NCBI GenBank assembly: GCA_946405655.1
Contig: CAMJHX010000112.1
Span: 1 to 5,034 of the forward strand
Direction: 5' to 3'
From: an uncultured Clostridia bacterium
GTDB lineage: Bacteria; Bacillota; Clostridia; Oscillospirales; Oscillospiraceae
Length of the DNA stretch: 5,034 nucleotides
In this document: positions 1 to 4,603 of the stretch, in pieces
How positions within the stretch are numbered: position 1 is the stretch's first letter
Layout of the letters: every line of letters starts with the position of its first letter
Made by a program: the position numbers and the translations under genes
The notes under the pieces: generated by a model
The model's database searches: none
Seen by the model: the letters and a program-made list of their open reading frames with translations, nothing else
Told to the model about the DNA's origin: nothing

Positions 1-1049
1 TGCAGGCCCTCGCTGTAGCGGCGGCCGAGCATGAGACGGCCCGTGAACTCATCGACGATGATGATCTCATTGTCCTTCACGACATAGTCGATGTCGCGCT
101 TCATGATGCCATGCGCCTTGAGCGCCTGGTTGATGTGGTGGTTGAGCGTGGCGTTCTCGAGGTCGGCGAGATTCTCCAGACCGAACCAGCGCTCCGCCTT
201 CGCGATGCCGCGGGCGGTGAGCGTGGCGGTGCGCGCCTTCTCGTCCACAACGTAGTCGGCGTCGAGCTCCTCGTCCTCTTCCTCCTTCTCGTCGATGGAG
301 GCATAGACCTTGACCTTGAGGGAGCTTGCGAAATCCTCCGCCTTCTGGTAAAGATCGGTGCTCTCGTCGCCCTCGCCGGAGATGATGAGCGGGGTTCTCG
401 CCTCGTCGATGAGGATGGAGTCCACCTCGTCCACGATGGCGAAGGCATGGCCGCGCTGCACCATCTGCTGCTTGTAGATAGCCATGTTGTCGCGCAGGTA
501 GTCGAAGCCCATCTCGTTGTTCGTGCCGTAGGTGATGTCGGCTGCATAGGCGGCCTGACGCTCCTCGTTCGTGAGCCCGTGGACGATGAGGCCGACGGAG
601 AGACCGAGGGCGTTATAGACCTTGCCCATCCACTCGCTGTCGCGCGTGGCGAGGTAGTCGTTCACGGTGACGATGTGCACGCCCTCGCCCGTGAGGGCGT
701 TGAGGTAGGCGGGCAGAACGGCGACGAGCGTTTTGCCCTCGCCGGTCTTCATCTCGGCGATGCGGCCCTGATGGAGCACGATGCCGCCGATGAGCTGCAC
801 GCGGAACGGGCGCATGCCGAGGATGCGGTCGCACATCTCGCGCGCGACGGCAAACGCCTCGGGCAGCAGATCGTCGAGCGATTCGCCGGCCTGATAGCGC
901 GCCTTGAAATCATCCGTCTTCGCGCGGAGGGCTTCCGTTTCCAGATCCTTGATCTTCTCGCCCTCGCGCTCGATTTTATCGACAATGGGATAGATCCGCT
1001 TCAGCTCATGATCGCTGTGCGAACCAAACAGCTTCTGTAAAAAACCCAA
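1..1049 (-). CDS. secA: SecA preprotein translocase ATPase, N-terminal part (cut by the left edge)
   Basis: SecA is the motor ATPase that pushes preproteins through the SecYEG channel at the inner face of the membrane. The 349 codons present cover nucleotide-binding domain 1 and most of the preprotein cross-linking domain, roughly 40 percent of a typical protein of about 900 residues. Visible motifs are Walker A (MKTGEGKT, residues 100-107), the TVNDYLA stretch, the TYGTNNEMGFDYLRDN block, the Walker B/DEAD-like segment DEVDSILIDEART (207-219), an acidic loop typical of Firmicutes SecA, and VDEFTGR (332-338) near the cut. I chose the TTG at 1049-1047 because it gives the family-typical MGFLQKLFGS start and has AAGGAGA (1058-1064) nine bases upstream; an ATG-only search would miss this N terminus. 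The gene has its own promoter and is isolated from the neighbouring operon by a terminator. The C-terminal domains lie outside the window. Identity is very secure. Confidence 0.97.
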   Translation of the reverse strand, partial: MGFLQKLFGSHSDHELKRIYPIVDKIEREGEKIKDLETEALRAKTDDFKARYQAGESLDDLLPEAFAVAREMCDRILGMRPFRVQLIGGIVLHQGRIAEMKTGEGKTLVAVLPAYLNALTGEGVHIVTVNDYLATRDSEWMGKVYNALGLSVGLIVHGLTNEERQAAYAADITYGTNNEMGFDYLRDNMAIYKQQMVQRGHAFAIVDEVDSILIDEARTPLIISGEGDESTDLYQKAEDFASSLKVKVYASIDEKEEEDEELDADYVVDEKARTATLTARGIAKAERWFGLENLADLENATLNHHINQALKAHGIMKRDIDYVVKDNEIIIVDEFTGRLMLGRRYSEGL

Positions 1050-1057
1050 TTTGATAA

Positions 1058-1064
1058 TCTCCTT
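1058..1064 (-). promoter_or_regulatory. Ribosome binding site of secA
   Basis: The minus strand reads AAGGAGA, a strong Shine-Dalgarno match, about 9 bases before a TTG codon. It decides the start of secA, because no ATG gives the conserved first residues MGFLQKLFG. Confidence 0.8.
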
Positions 1065-1085
1065 TACAGCCTAGAGTGACATTGT

Positions 1086-1094
1086 ATTATAGCA
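1086..1094 (-). promoter_or_regulatory. Extended -10 promoter of secA
   Basis: The minus strand reads TGCTATAAT, a perfect TATAAT with the TGn extension (TG at 1094-1093, hexamer at 1091-1086). At the usual spacing the -35 region is TTTTAT, a poor match, so this looks like an extended -10 promoter that does not depend on a good -35. The predicted RNA start near 1079 gives a leader of about 30 bases carrying the AAGGAGA site. The inverted-repeat element begins 33 bases further upstream. Confidence 0.75.
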
Positions 1095-1126
1095 TGGAAA
1101 TGTGAAGAATAAAAGAGGTTTGTGCA

Positions 1127-1347
1127 AGTTAGGAGTGAGGAGTTAGGAGTTAGGAGTTGACAAGTGATTTGTGCGCAGCACTTGTTTTGTCATCCCGAGC
1201 TTGTCGAGGGATCTTGGCTGTGCAGCAAAAGAGAACATCAAGTGTCTTTCCTTCCGCGCTGCCAAGATGCTTCGACTCCGCACTTCGTGCTCCGCTCAGC
1301 ATGACAATTACGGACAACTCCTAACTCCTCACTCCTAACTCCTCACT
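1127..1347. repeat. Inverted-repeat element 1 with heptad arms (MITE-like, nested palindrome core)
   Basis: The left arm (1127-1159) is four tandem 7-base units plus AGTTG: AGTTAGG, AGTGAGG, AGTTAGG, AGTTAGG. The right arm (1315-1347), read on the other strand, is AGTGAGG, AGTTAGG, AGTGAGG, AGTTAGG plus AGTTG. The arms match at 30 of 33 positions when inverted. The 155-base core contains the hairpin ACAAGTG/CACTTGT (1160-1166 with 1179-1185) and a larger imperfect palindrome (1188-1218 with 1261-1306). No protein-coding potential is evident. The right arm ends one base before the U tract of the yabR terminator. The shape suggests a non-autonomous mobile or STRR-like repeat, but no clear target-site duplication is visible. 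The same arm design recurs at 2974-3104. Confidence 0.8.
1188..1306. repeat. Nested imperfect palindrome (TGTCATCCCGAGC ... GCTCAGCATGACA)
   Basis: Inside element 1, TGTCATCCCGAGC ... GATCTTGGC (1188-1218) is mirrored by GCCAAGATGC ... GCTCAGCATGACA (1261-1306). The right arm is 15 bases longer because it carries a small hairpin, GCAC-TTC-GTGC (1280-1290). The left arm has its own ATCCC/GGGAT pairing (1192-1196 with 1208-1212). From memory, GTCATCC-GAGC ... GGATCTT palindromes are scattered in intergenic DNA of various bacteria, which I could not verify here. It may be an independent repeat inserted into the heptad element. Confidence 0.6.
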
Positions 1348-1381
1348 AAAACAGGCCCGCTGCGCGGCAGCGAGCCTGTTT
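1348..1381 (-). terminator. Intrinsic terminator of the yabPQ-divIC-yabR operon
   Basis: Three bases after the yabR stop codon the minus strand forms a 15-base-pair stem (1381-1367 with 1363-1349), with one wobble pair and a 3-base loop, followed by only four U residues (1351-1348). The stem is long and GC-rich, so it should end transcription despite the short U tract and protect secA from read-through. The outer AAA/TTT pairs give some symmetry, but nothing is transcribed towards it from the left. Confidence 0.85.
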
Positions 1382-1383
1382 GC

Positions 1384-1842
1384 TTATCCTTTTCTTCTGC
1401 GGCCTCGACTGCGGTCGCTGTAGAGCCGGTTGCCGGCGATGCGGCTGTCCGACTCCTGCATGAAGCGCTTGAGCTGATCCTCAAACGAGGCGTCCCCGGT
1501 GGAACCGTAGACGACGCCCTGCGGCGTGGGGGTTCCCGCACTGCGCGGCGCACTGGAGCGCTGGGTCTGCGGACGCGGGGCGCGGGGCGCGGGCTTCTCC
1601 GGCTCCGGCTGGGCACGCTTGATGGAGAGGTTGATCTTCCCCTCCGGCGTGATGGCGAGCACCTTGACCTTCACGGTCTGCCCCACCTGCAGAAAATCGT
1701 TGACGTCCGCAACATACTCCGAGGCGATCTCGGAAATGTGCACCAGTCCGCTGCGGCGCTCCGGCAGATTCACGAACGCGCCGAACTTGGCGATGCTGCT
1801 GACGGTCCCGTCCAAAATGGCTCCAACTTCAATTTGTGTCAA
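1384..1842 (-). CDS. yabR: S1-domain RNA-binding protein, YabR type
   Basis: A small cytoplasmic protein with one S1 (OB-fold) RNA-binding domain in about residues 3-77: IEVGAILDGTVSSIAKFGAFVNL, then GLVHISEI, then VGQTVKVKVL and KINLSIKRA. A Pro/Arg-rich linker follows, then a conserved-looking tail, FEDQLKRFMQESDSR, ending in a basic SRGRRRKG stretch. Family members resemble Bacillus subtilis YabR and the S1 unit of ribosomal protein S1 and PNPase; the cellular role is poorly defined. I prefer the TTG at 1842 (MTQIEVG, 152 residues) because AGGGGG lies eight bases upstream and the family usually starts just before IEVG. The alternative TTG at 1884 adds 14 residues and overlaps the divIC stop as TTGA, but has no good ribosome binding site. 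It is the last gene of the operon, followed at once by a terminator. Order after divIC matches B. subtilis. Confidence 0.9.
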   Translation of the reverse strand: MTQIEVGAILDGTVSSIAKFGAFVNLPERRSGLVHISEIASEYVADVNDFLQVGQTVKVKVLAITPEGKINLSIKRAQPEPEKPAPRAPRPQTQRSSAPRSAGTPTPQGVVYGSTGDASFEDQLKRFMQESDSRIAGNRLYSDRSRGRRRKG

Positions 1843-1880
1843 TGCCTGGTCCCCCTGTGTCTCGCTGTGGCTGATTTCTC

Positions 1881-2183
1881 TCAATGATTTACGTCGTAAA
1901 ACACCTTGTCGCCGGGTTTTACGTATCCGAACTCCTCACGGATGACCTGCTCCATGATCTCGGGATCGTCGCTGTGCTCGATTTTGTATTCGAGCGCGGC
2001 GTTGTCCTCGGTGGTGGTCTGCACCTGCTGGCGCATGGTCTCCGCCTGCTCGTTGAGGCGGCGCAGCTCCGCCTTCGTGTTCACATAGCTGAACACCGCG
2101 AACCCCAGAAGCGCCAGACAGAGCAGGGTGATAGCAATGCCTGCCTTCTTGAAATGCACTCTGTGCTTGCCCTTTTGCATCAT
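1881..2183 (-). CDS. divIC: Septum formation initiator, DivIC/FtsB family
   Basis: A 100-residue bitopic membrane protein of the division complex, which with FtsL and DivIB/FtsQ controls activation of septal peptidoglycan synthesis. The sequence has a short basic cytoplasmic tail (KGKHRVHFKK), one membrane segment at about 13-33, an extracytoplasmic coiled coil at about 35-70 (KAELRRLNEQAETMRQQV), and the hallmark C-terminal motif EEFGYVKPGDKVFYDV (83-98). Length and layout are normal for the family. Two adjacent ATG codons (2183 and 2180) can serve as start; AAAGGAG at 2190-2196 lies 6 or 9 bases away. The whole first 83 codons are also traversed by the uninterrupted yabQ frame. A candidate vegetative promoter lies just upstream at 2228-2256, fitting a gene needed for growth as well as sporulation. 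Confidence 0.93.
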   Translation of the reverse strand: MMQKGKHRVHFKKAGIAITLLCLALLGFAVFSYVNTKAELRRLNEQAETMRQQVQTTTEDNAALEYKIEHSDDPEIMEQVIREEFGYVKPGDKVFYDVNH

Positions 2184-2628
2184 CCCACGCTCCTTTCTCC
2201 GCGCTCGGGCGGTGCTTATTCTGTATTATTGTAAACCAATTCTCTGGATTTGGAAAGAGCTTTTTGCAAAAAAAATGAACTTTTTTTAAATGATTTCCGC
2301 ACCATTTCGCCAGTTTTGCGAGCAGACGCGCCGTGTGATCAAACACCGGGAAGAAAACGGGCCGCAGCCACACGCCGTAGGCGGCGGCGCCGACCCCCAC
2401 GGCGATCAGAGACGGAAGCTGCAGCCGGCCCAGCGGCGTGACCATGCCGAAGGTAAAAAGCGCGGCGAGCGTCAGGAGCGCGAAGAGCACATCCGGCACG
2501 CCGCGCGCGATGCGAGAGCGCAGCCGACGCCGCAGGGCGCGCAGCGCGTCGAACACCAGCGCGAGCGCCGCGCCGAGAAAGAACGCCGCCAGCAGCGTCC
2601 ACGCCTGATCGGCGACGGGCAGGCTCAT
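1936..2628 (-). CDS. yabQ: Spore cortex biosynthesis membrane protein YabQ, with an out-of-frame extension over divIC
   Basis: YabQ is a mother-cell membrane protein required for spore cortex formation in B. subtilis. The first ~140 residues fit the family: a membrane segment at about 8-28 with the GAALALVFDALRALRR pattern, a second at about 42-64, a third at about 70-95, then a basic segment ending near KKLFPNPENWFTIIQNKH. The ATG at 2628 overlaps the yabP stop as ATGA and has no clear ribosome binding site, suggesting translational coupling. The oddity is the end: no stop occurs before divIC, so the frame continues 248 bases into it and stops at 1936 (230 residues). The tail beyond about residue 147 is Ala/Gly/Arg/His-rich with no family character, as expected of a shifted frame. 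A lost stop or an indel in the A8/T7 runs (2268-2287) could explain this. The N-terminal assignment is good; the 3' end is doubtful. Confidence 0.78.
   Translation of the reverse strand: MSLPVADQAWTLLAAFFLGAALALVFDALRALRRRLRSRIARGVPDVLFALLTLAALFTFGMVTPLGRLQLPSLIAVGVGAAAYGVWLRPVFFPVFDHTARLLAKLAKWCGNHLKKVHFFCKKLFPNPENWFTIIQNKHRPSAEKGAWDDAKGQAQSAFQEGRHCYHPALSGASGVRGVQLCEHEGGAAPPQRAGGDHAPAGADHHRGQRRARIQNRAQRRSRDHGAGHP
2228..2275 (-). promoter_or_regulatory. Candidate vegetative promoter of divIC with UP-like A/T tract, inside yabQ
   Basis: The minus strand reads TTTCCA (2256-2251), 17 bases, then TACAAT (2233-2228), which matches the sigma-A consensus at 4 of 6 and 5 of 6 positions. Directly upstream lie T8 (2275-2268), GC and A5 (2265-2261). 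These fall about -55 to -48 and -45 to -41 from the predicted start, close to the arrangement of UP elements bound by the RNA polymerase alpha subunit. The predicted start near 2221 gives a leader of about 38 bases with AAAGGAG. The patch is strikingly AT-rich compared with its surroundings. This is inference only. Confidence 0.4.
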
Positions 2629-2915
2629 CCGAAGAGCCGGGCGAAGAAGCCGCCGCCCGACGCGGGCTCGTCGGCATAGAGGATCTCGGAGACCGCGCCG
2701 TCGATGGCGAGCTCCCCGGTGTCGATCGCGAGCCTGCCGACGTGCAGATCCGCCCCGCGCACAATGAGATCGCCGCGGGACGTGCGCATTTCGACCTCGG
2801 TCTCATCAAAGCGCAGCACCTCGTCCACGCCGGTGACGGTGAGCTTCGACCGCTCCGAGAGCGAAAGCGCATGGGGCTTCGACGCTGCTGGAGCGCGCTT
2901 GTCTTCATAGGCCAT
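2625..2915 (-). CDS. yabP: Sporulation protein YabP
   Basis: A 96-residue protein of the YabP/YqfC family, made in the mother cell under sigma-E and needed with YabQ for spore development in B. subtilis. Family features are visible: HALSLSERSKLTVTGVDEVLRFDETEVEMRT in separate conserved blocks (about 15-44), then GDLIVRGADLHVGRLAIDTGELAIDGAV (48-75), which gives the beta-rich repeat pattern, and a short hydrophobic tail, GGGFFARLFG. I chose the ATG at 2915 because AGGAGGT (2922-2928) lies six bases upstream and the product then starts at the usual place. The frame stays open to an ATG at 3071, but those 52 extra codons are the repeat element and the promoter, so that longer start is wrong. It is the first gene of the operon, and its stop overlaps yabQ by four bases. 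Confidence 0.93.
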   Translation of the reverse strand: MAYEDKRAPAASKPHALSLSERSKLTVTGVDEVLRFDETEVEMRTSRGDLIVRGADLHVGRLAIDTGELAIDGAVSEILYADEPASGGGFFARLFG

Positions 2916-2921
2916 AAGGGT

Positions 2922-2928
2922 ACCTCCT
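2922..2928 (-). promoter_or_regulatory. Ribosome binding site of yabP
   Basis: The minus strand reads AGGAGGT, a complete Shine-Dalgarno core, six bases before ATG at 2915. It settles the start of yabP against the longer open frame reaching 3071. Confidence 0.85.
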
Positions 2929-2945
2929 GAGTGATGGGATATGGC

Positions 2946-2974
2946 AGTGTATGCGGAAAAGTGCAATGATATGA
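2946..2974 (-). promoter_or_regulatory. Sigma-E (sporulation) promoter of yabP
   Basis: The minus strand reads TCATATC (2974-2968), 14 bases, then CATACACT (2953-2946). The B. subtilis sigma-E consensus is KMATATT, 14-15 bases, CATACAHT, so the -10 matches in full and the -35 at 6 of 7 positions with correct spacing. The predicted start near 2939 gives a leader of about 24 bases holding AGGAGGT. YabP and YabQ are sigma-E-dependent in B. subtilis, which supports the reading. The outermost base of the -35 box is also the first base of repeat element 2. Confidence 0.75.
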
Positions 2975-3104
2975 GTGTGGAGTGTGGAAGGTGGAGTGTG
3001 GAGTTTAAAAGTGCGCTTCGCACGATCGGGATACACCGAAAATCAAATTCCGTCGGCGAAAGCCGACACATTCACTCCACACTCCACACTCCTAACTCCA
3101 CACT
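2974..3104. repeat. Inverted-repeat element 2 with heptad arms
   Basis: The left arm (2974-3006) is AGTGTGG, AGTGTGG, AAGGTGG, AGTGTGG plus AGTTT. The right arm (3073-3104), read on the other strand, is AGTGTGG, AGTTAGG, AGTGTGG, AGTGTGG plus AGTG. Arm design is the same as in element 1 at 1127-1347: four heptads and a partial unit, inverted. The 66-base core is unrelated to core 1 and carries two perfect hairpins, GTGCG-CTT-CGCAC (3011-3023) and GTCGGC-GAAA-GCCGAC (3052-3067). The element fills the gap between the divergent yabP and flippase promoters. No gene is seen in it. Confidence 0.78.
3052..3067 (+). other. Perfect 6-bp hairpin with GAAA (GNRA) loop in the core of element 2
   Basis: GTCGGC-GAAA-GCCGAC forms a perfect stem capped by a stable GNRA-type loop when read on the plus strand. 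Together with GTGCG-CTT-CGCAC at 3011-3023 it gives the core two local stems inside the long heptad stem. It has no U tract, so it is not an intrinsic terminator. It lies upstream of both predicted RNA starts, so it would act in RNA only if read-through or a separate transcript exists. Confidence 0.5.
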
Positions 3105-3105
3105 A

Positions 3106-3135
3106 TTTACAATACGACTCTTTTTGTGGTATGAT
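3106..3135 (+). promoter_or_regulatory. Sigma-A promoter of the flippase gene
   Basis: TTTACA (3106-3111), an 18-base spacer and TATGAT (3130-3135) match the vegetative consensus at 5 of 6 positions each, with TGG just before the -10 giving an extended -10. The predicted start near 3142 leaves a leader of about 34 bases with AGGCGG at 3163-3168, seven bases before the ATG. The -35 box begins two bases after the right arm of repeat element 2. Confidence 0.65.
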
Positions 3136-3175
3136 AATTTAGTATGCGATTCCATCCGAAACAGGCGGTTTTTCT

Positions 3176-4585
3176 ATGAGTCAGAACAAATATAAGACCC
3201 TCCTGTCGAACACCATGCTCATCAGCCTCGGCACCTTTGGCTCGAAGCTGCTGGTGTTCTTCATGGTGCGGTTCTATACCGGATACCTCACCACCGGCGA
3301 CTACGGCACGGCGGATCTGATCACGCAGAGCGCGAATCTGCTGCTGAGCGTGATCTCCATGGGCATCACGGACGGGGTGTTCCGCTTCGCGATCAACCAT
3401 GTGAAGCACCGCAAGCGCATCTTCTCCATCGGGCTTTATACGATCACGCTCGGCGGACTGCTGCTCTTTGCCATTCTGCCGCTGCTCGGTCTCGTTCCCC
3501 AGCTGCACCCCTATCTCTGGCTGATCGGGCTCTATATCATGGCGTCCTGCTACCACACGCTCTGCGCGCAGTTCATCCGCGCCGAGGGCAAGACGGCGCT
3601 CTTCGCCGTGCAGGGCATGATCAACACCCTGCTCGTCATCCTGCTGAACATTCTCTTCCTCGCGGTGCTGCACATGGGCATTACGGGCTATGTGCTCTCC
3701 ATCGTCCTCGCGGACGTGTTCTGCGCGCTGATGCTTTTCATCAAAGAGAAGCTCTGGCGGCAAATCATGCTGAACCCCGGCTGGGCCTACTGGAAGGAGA
3801 TGCTGCTCTACAGCATCCCCATGATCCCGGCGACGGTGTTCTGGTGGATCACGAGCGTGTCCGACCGCTATATGGTCACGGGCTTCATCTCCGAGAGCGC
3901 CAACGGCATCTACGCCGTGAGCTACAAGCTGCCCACGATCCTCACGCTGGTCTCCGGCATCTTCATGGAGGCGTGGCAGTTTTCCGCCGTGTCCGAATCC
4001 GTGGGCGACAAGCGCGAGCACACGCGGTTTTTCTCCCGCGTCTGGTGCGCGTTCCAGGCGGTCATGTTCCTCGCCGCCGCCGGCATCACGGCGCTGGCAA
4101 AGCCCGCTGTGCACGTGCTCGCGGCGCCGAGCTACTTTGAGGCGTGGAAGTATGTGCCCGTCCTCTCGGCGGCGATGGTGTTCTCCTCGCTGGTGAGCTT
4201 CCTCGGCAGCGTCTACATGGTGGAGAAAAACTCCATGCGCACCTTCCTGACCGCGATGGTCGGAGCGATCCTCAACATCATCCTGAACCTGATCCTCATC
4301 CCCGGCCCGCTCGGGATCCAGGGCGCCGCGATCGCGACGTGCGCGAGCTATCTCGTGGTGTTCCTCATCCGCGCGGCGGACGTGCGCCGCTTCATCCCCT
4401 TCAAGCTCTATACGCTCGGCATCATCGAAAACTGCGTCATCCTCACGGTGCAGATCGTGTTCATGGTGCTGGAGCTGCCGGGCTGGATCTGGGTGCAGAT
4501 CTTCGGTCTTGCGGTGATGCTCTGGCTCAACCGCACGCCGCTTCTGAGCACGTTCAAGCGCGTGCTCAGCATGCGAAAGAAATAA
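3176..4585 (+). CDS. Polysaccharide (O-antigen/teichoic-type) flippase, MOP superfamily, Wzx-like
   Basis: A 469-residue polytopic membrane protein that would flip lipid-linked oligosaccharides from the inner to the outer face of the membrane. Hydrophobic segments spaced along the whole length (for example about 12-33, 84-106, 112-132, 148-168, 171-190, 292-308, 328-348, 357-377, 384-400, 416-435, 440-455) suggest 12-14 helices. Family signs are the N-terminal SNTMLISLGTFGSKLL, FYTGYLTTGDYGTADLI with the following DGVFRFAI, SDRYMV (229-234), and the C-terminal N-IILN-LIPGPLGIQGAAIAT block (367-388). The length is normal and the gene intact. The ATG at 3176 has AGGCGG seven bases upstream and its own promoter. 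It diverges from yabP. The substrate cannot be read from the sequence, and no glycosyltransferase is in the window. SpoVB/YabM-type sporulation flippases belong to the same superfamily, but the sequence looks more like generic capsule or wall flippases. Confidence 0.9.
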   Translation: MSQNKYKTLLSNTMLISLGTFGSKLLVFFMVRFYTGYLTTGDYGTADLITQSANLLLSVISMGITDGVFRFAINHVKHRKRIFSIGLYTITLGGLLLFAILPLLGLVPQLHPYLWLIGLYIMASCYHTLCAQFIRAEGKTALFAVQGMINTLLVILLNILFLAVLHMGITGYVLSIVLADVFCALMLFIKEKLWRQIMLNPGWAYWKEMLLYSIPMIPATVFWWITSVSDRYMVTGFISESANGIYAVSYKLPTILTLVSGIFMEAWQFSAVSESVGDKREHTRFFSRVWCAFQAVMFLAAAGITALAKPAVHVLAAPSYFEAWKYVPVLSAAMVFSSLVSFLGSVYMVEKNSMRTFLTAMVGAILNIILNLILIPGPLGIQGAAIATCASYLVVFLIRAADVRRFIPFKLYTLGIIENCVILTVQIVFMVLELPGWIWVQIFGLAVMLWLNRTPLLSTFKRVLSMRKK

Positions 4586-4603
4586 GAAAGAAGAACATAC
4601 TTT

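Noticed and set aside
111..1040. 309-codon open frame on the plus strand
   Set aside because: It lies wholly antisense to secA, whose reading frame has unmistakable motifs. It is low-complexity Val/Leu/Asp/Glu-rich, as expected from antisense of a GC-rich gene.
1127..1347. CRISPR or tandem array reading of the heptads
   Set aside because: The units are 7 bases, contiguous and without spacers, and they occur as inverted arms. No cas gene is present.
1120..1355. Insertion sequence with target-site duplication
   Set aside because: No transposase frame is present and I see no convincing direct duplication at the element ends, so only a MITE-like repeat can be claimed.
2290..2679. 129-codon plus-strand frame opposite yabQ
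   Set aside because: Arg/Gln/Pro-rich shadow of yabQ with no ribosome binding site or family character.
2944..2966. Sigma-A reading of the yabP upstream region (TTGCAC and CATATC-like -10)
   Set aside because: The -10 matches only 3 of 6 positions, while the overlapping sigma-E motif matches almost fully and agrees with known regulation.
2916..3071. Longer yabP start adding 52 residues
   Set aside because: The added codons come from repeat element 2, the sigma-E promoter and the ribosome binding site. ATG at 2915 has a perfect AGGAGGT and gives the family N terminus.
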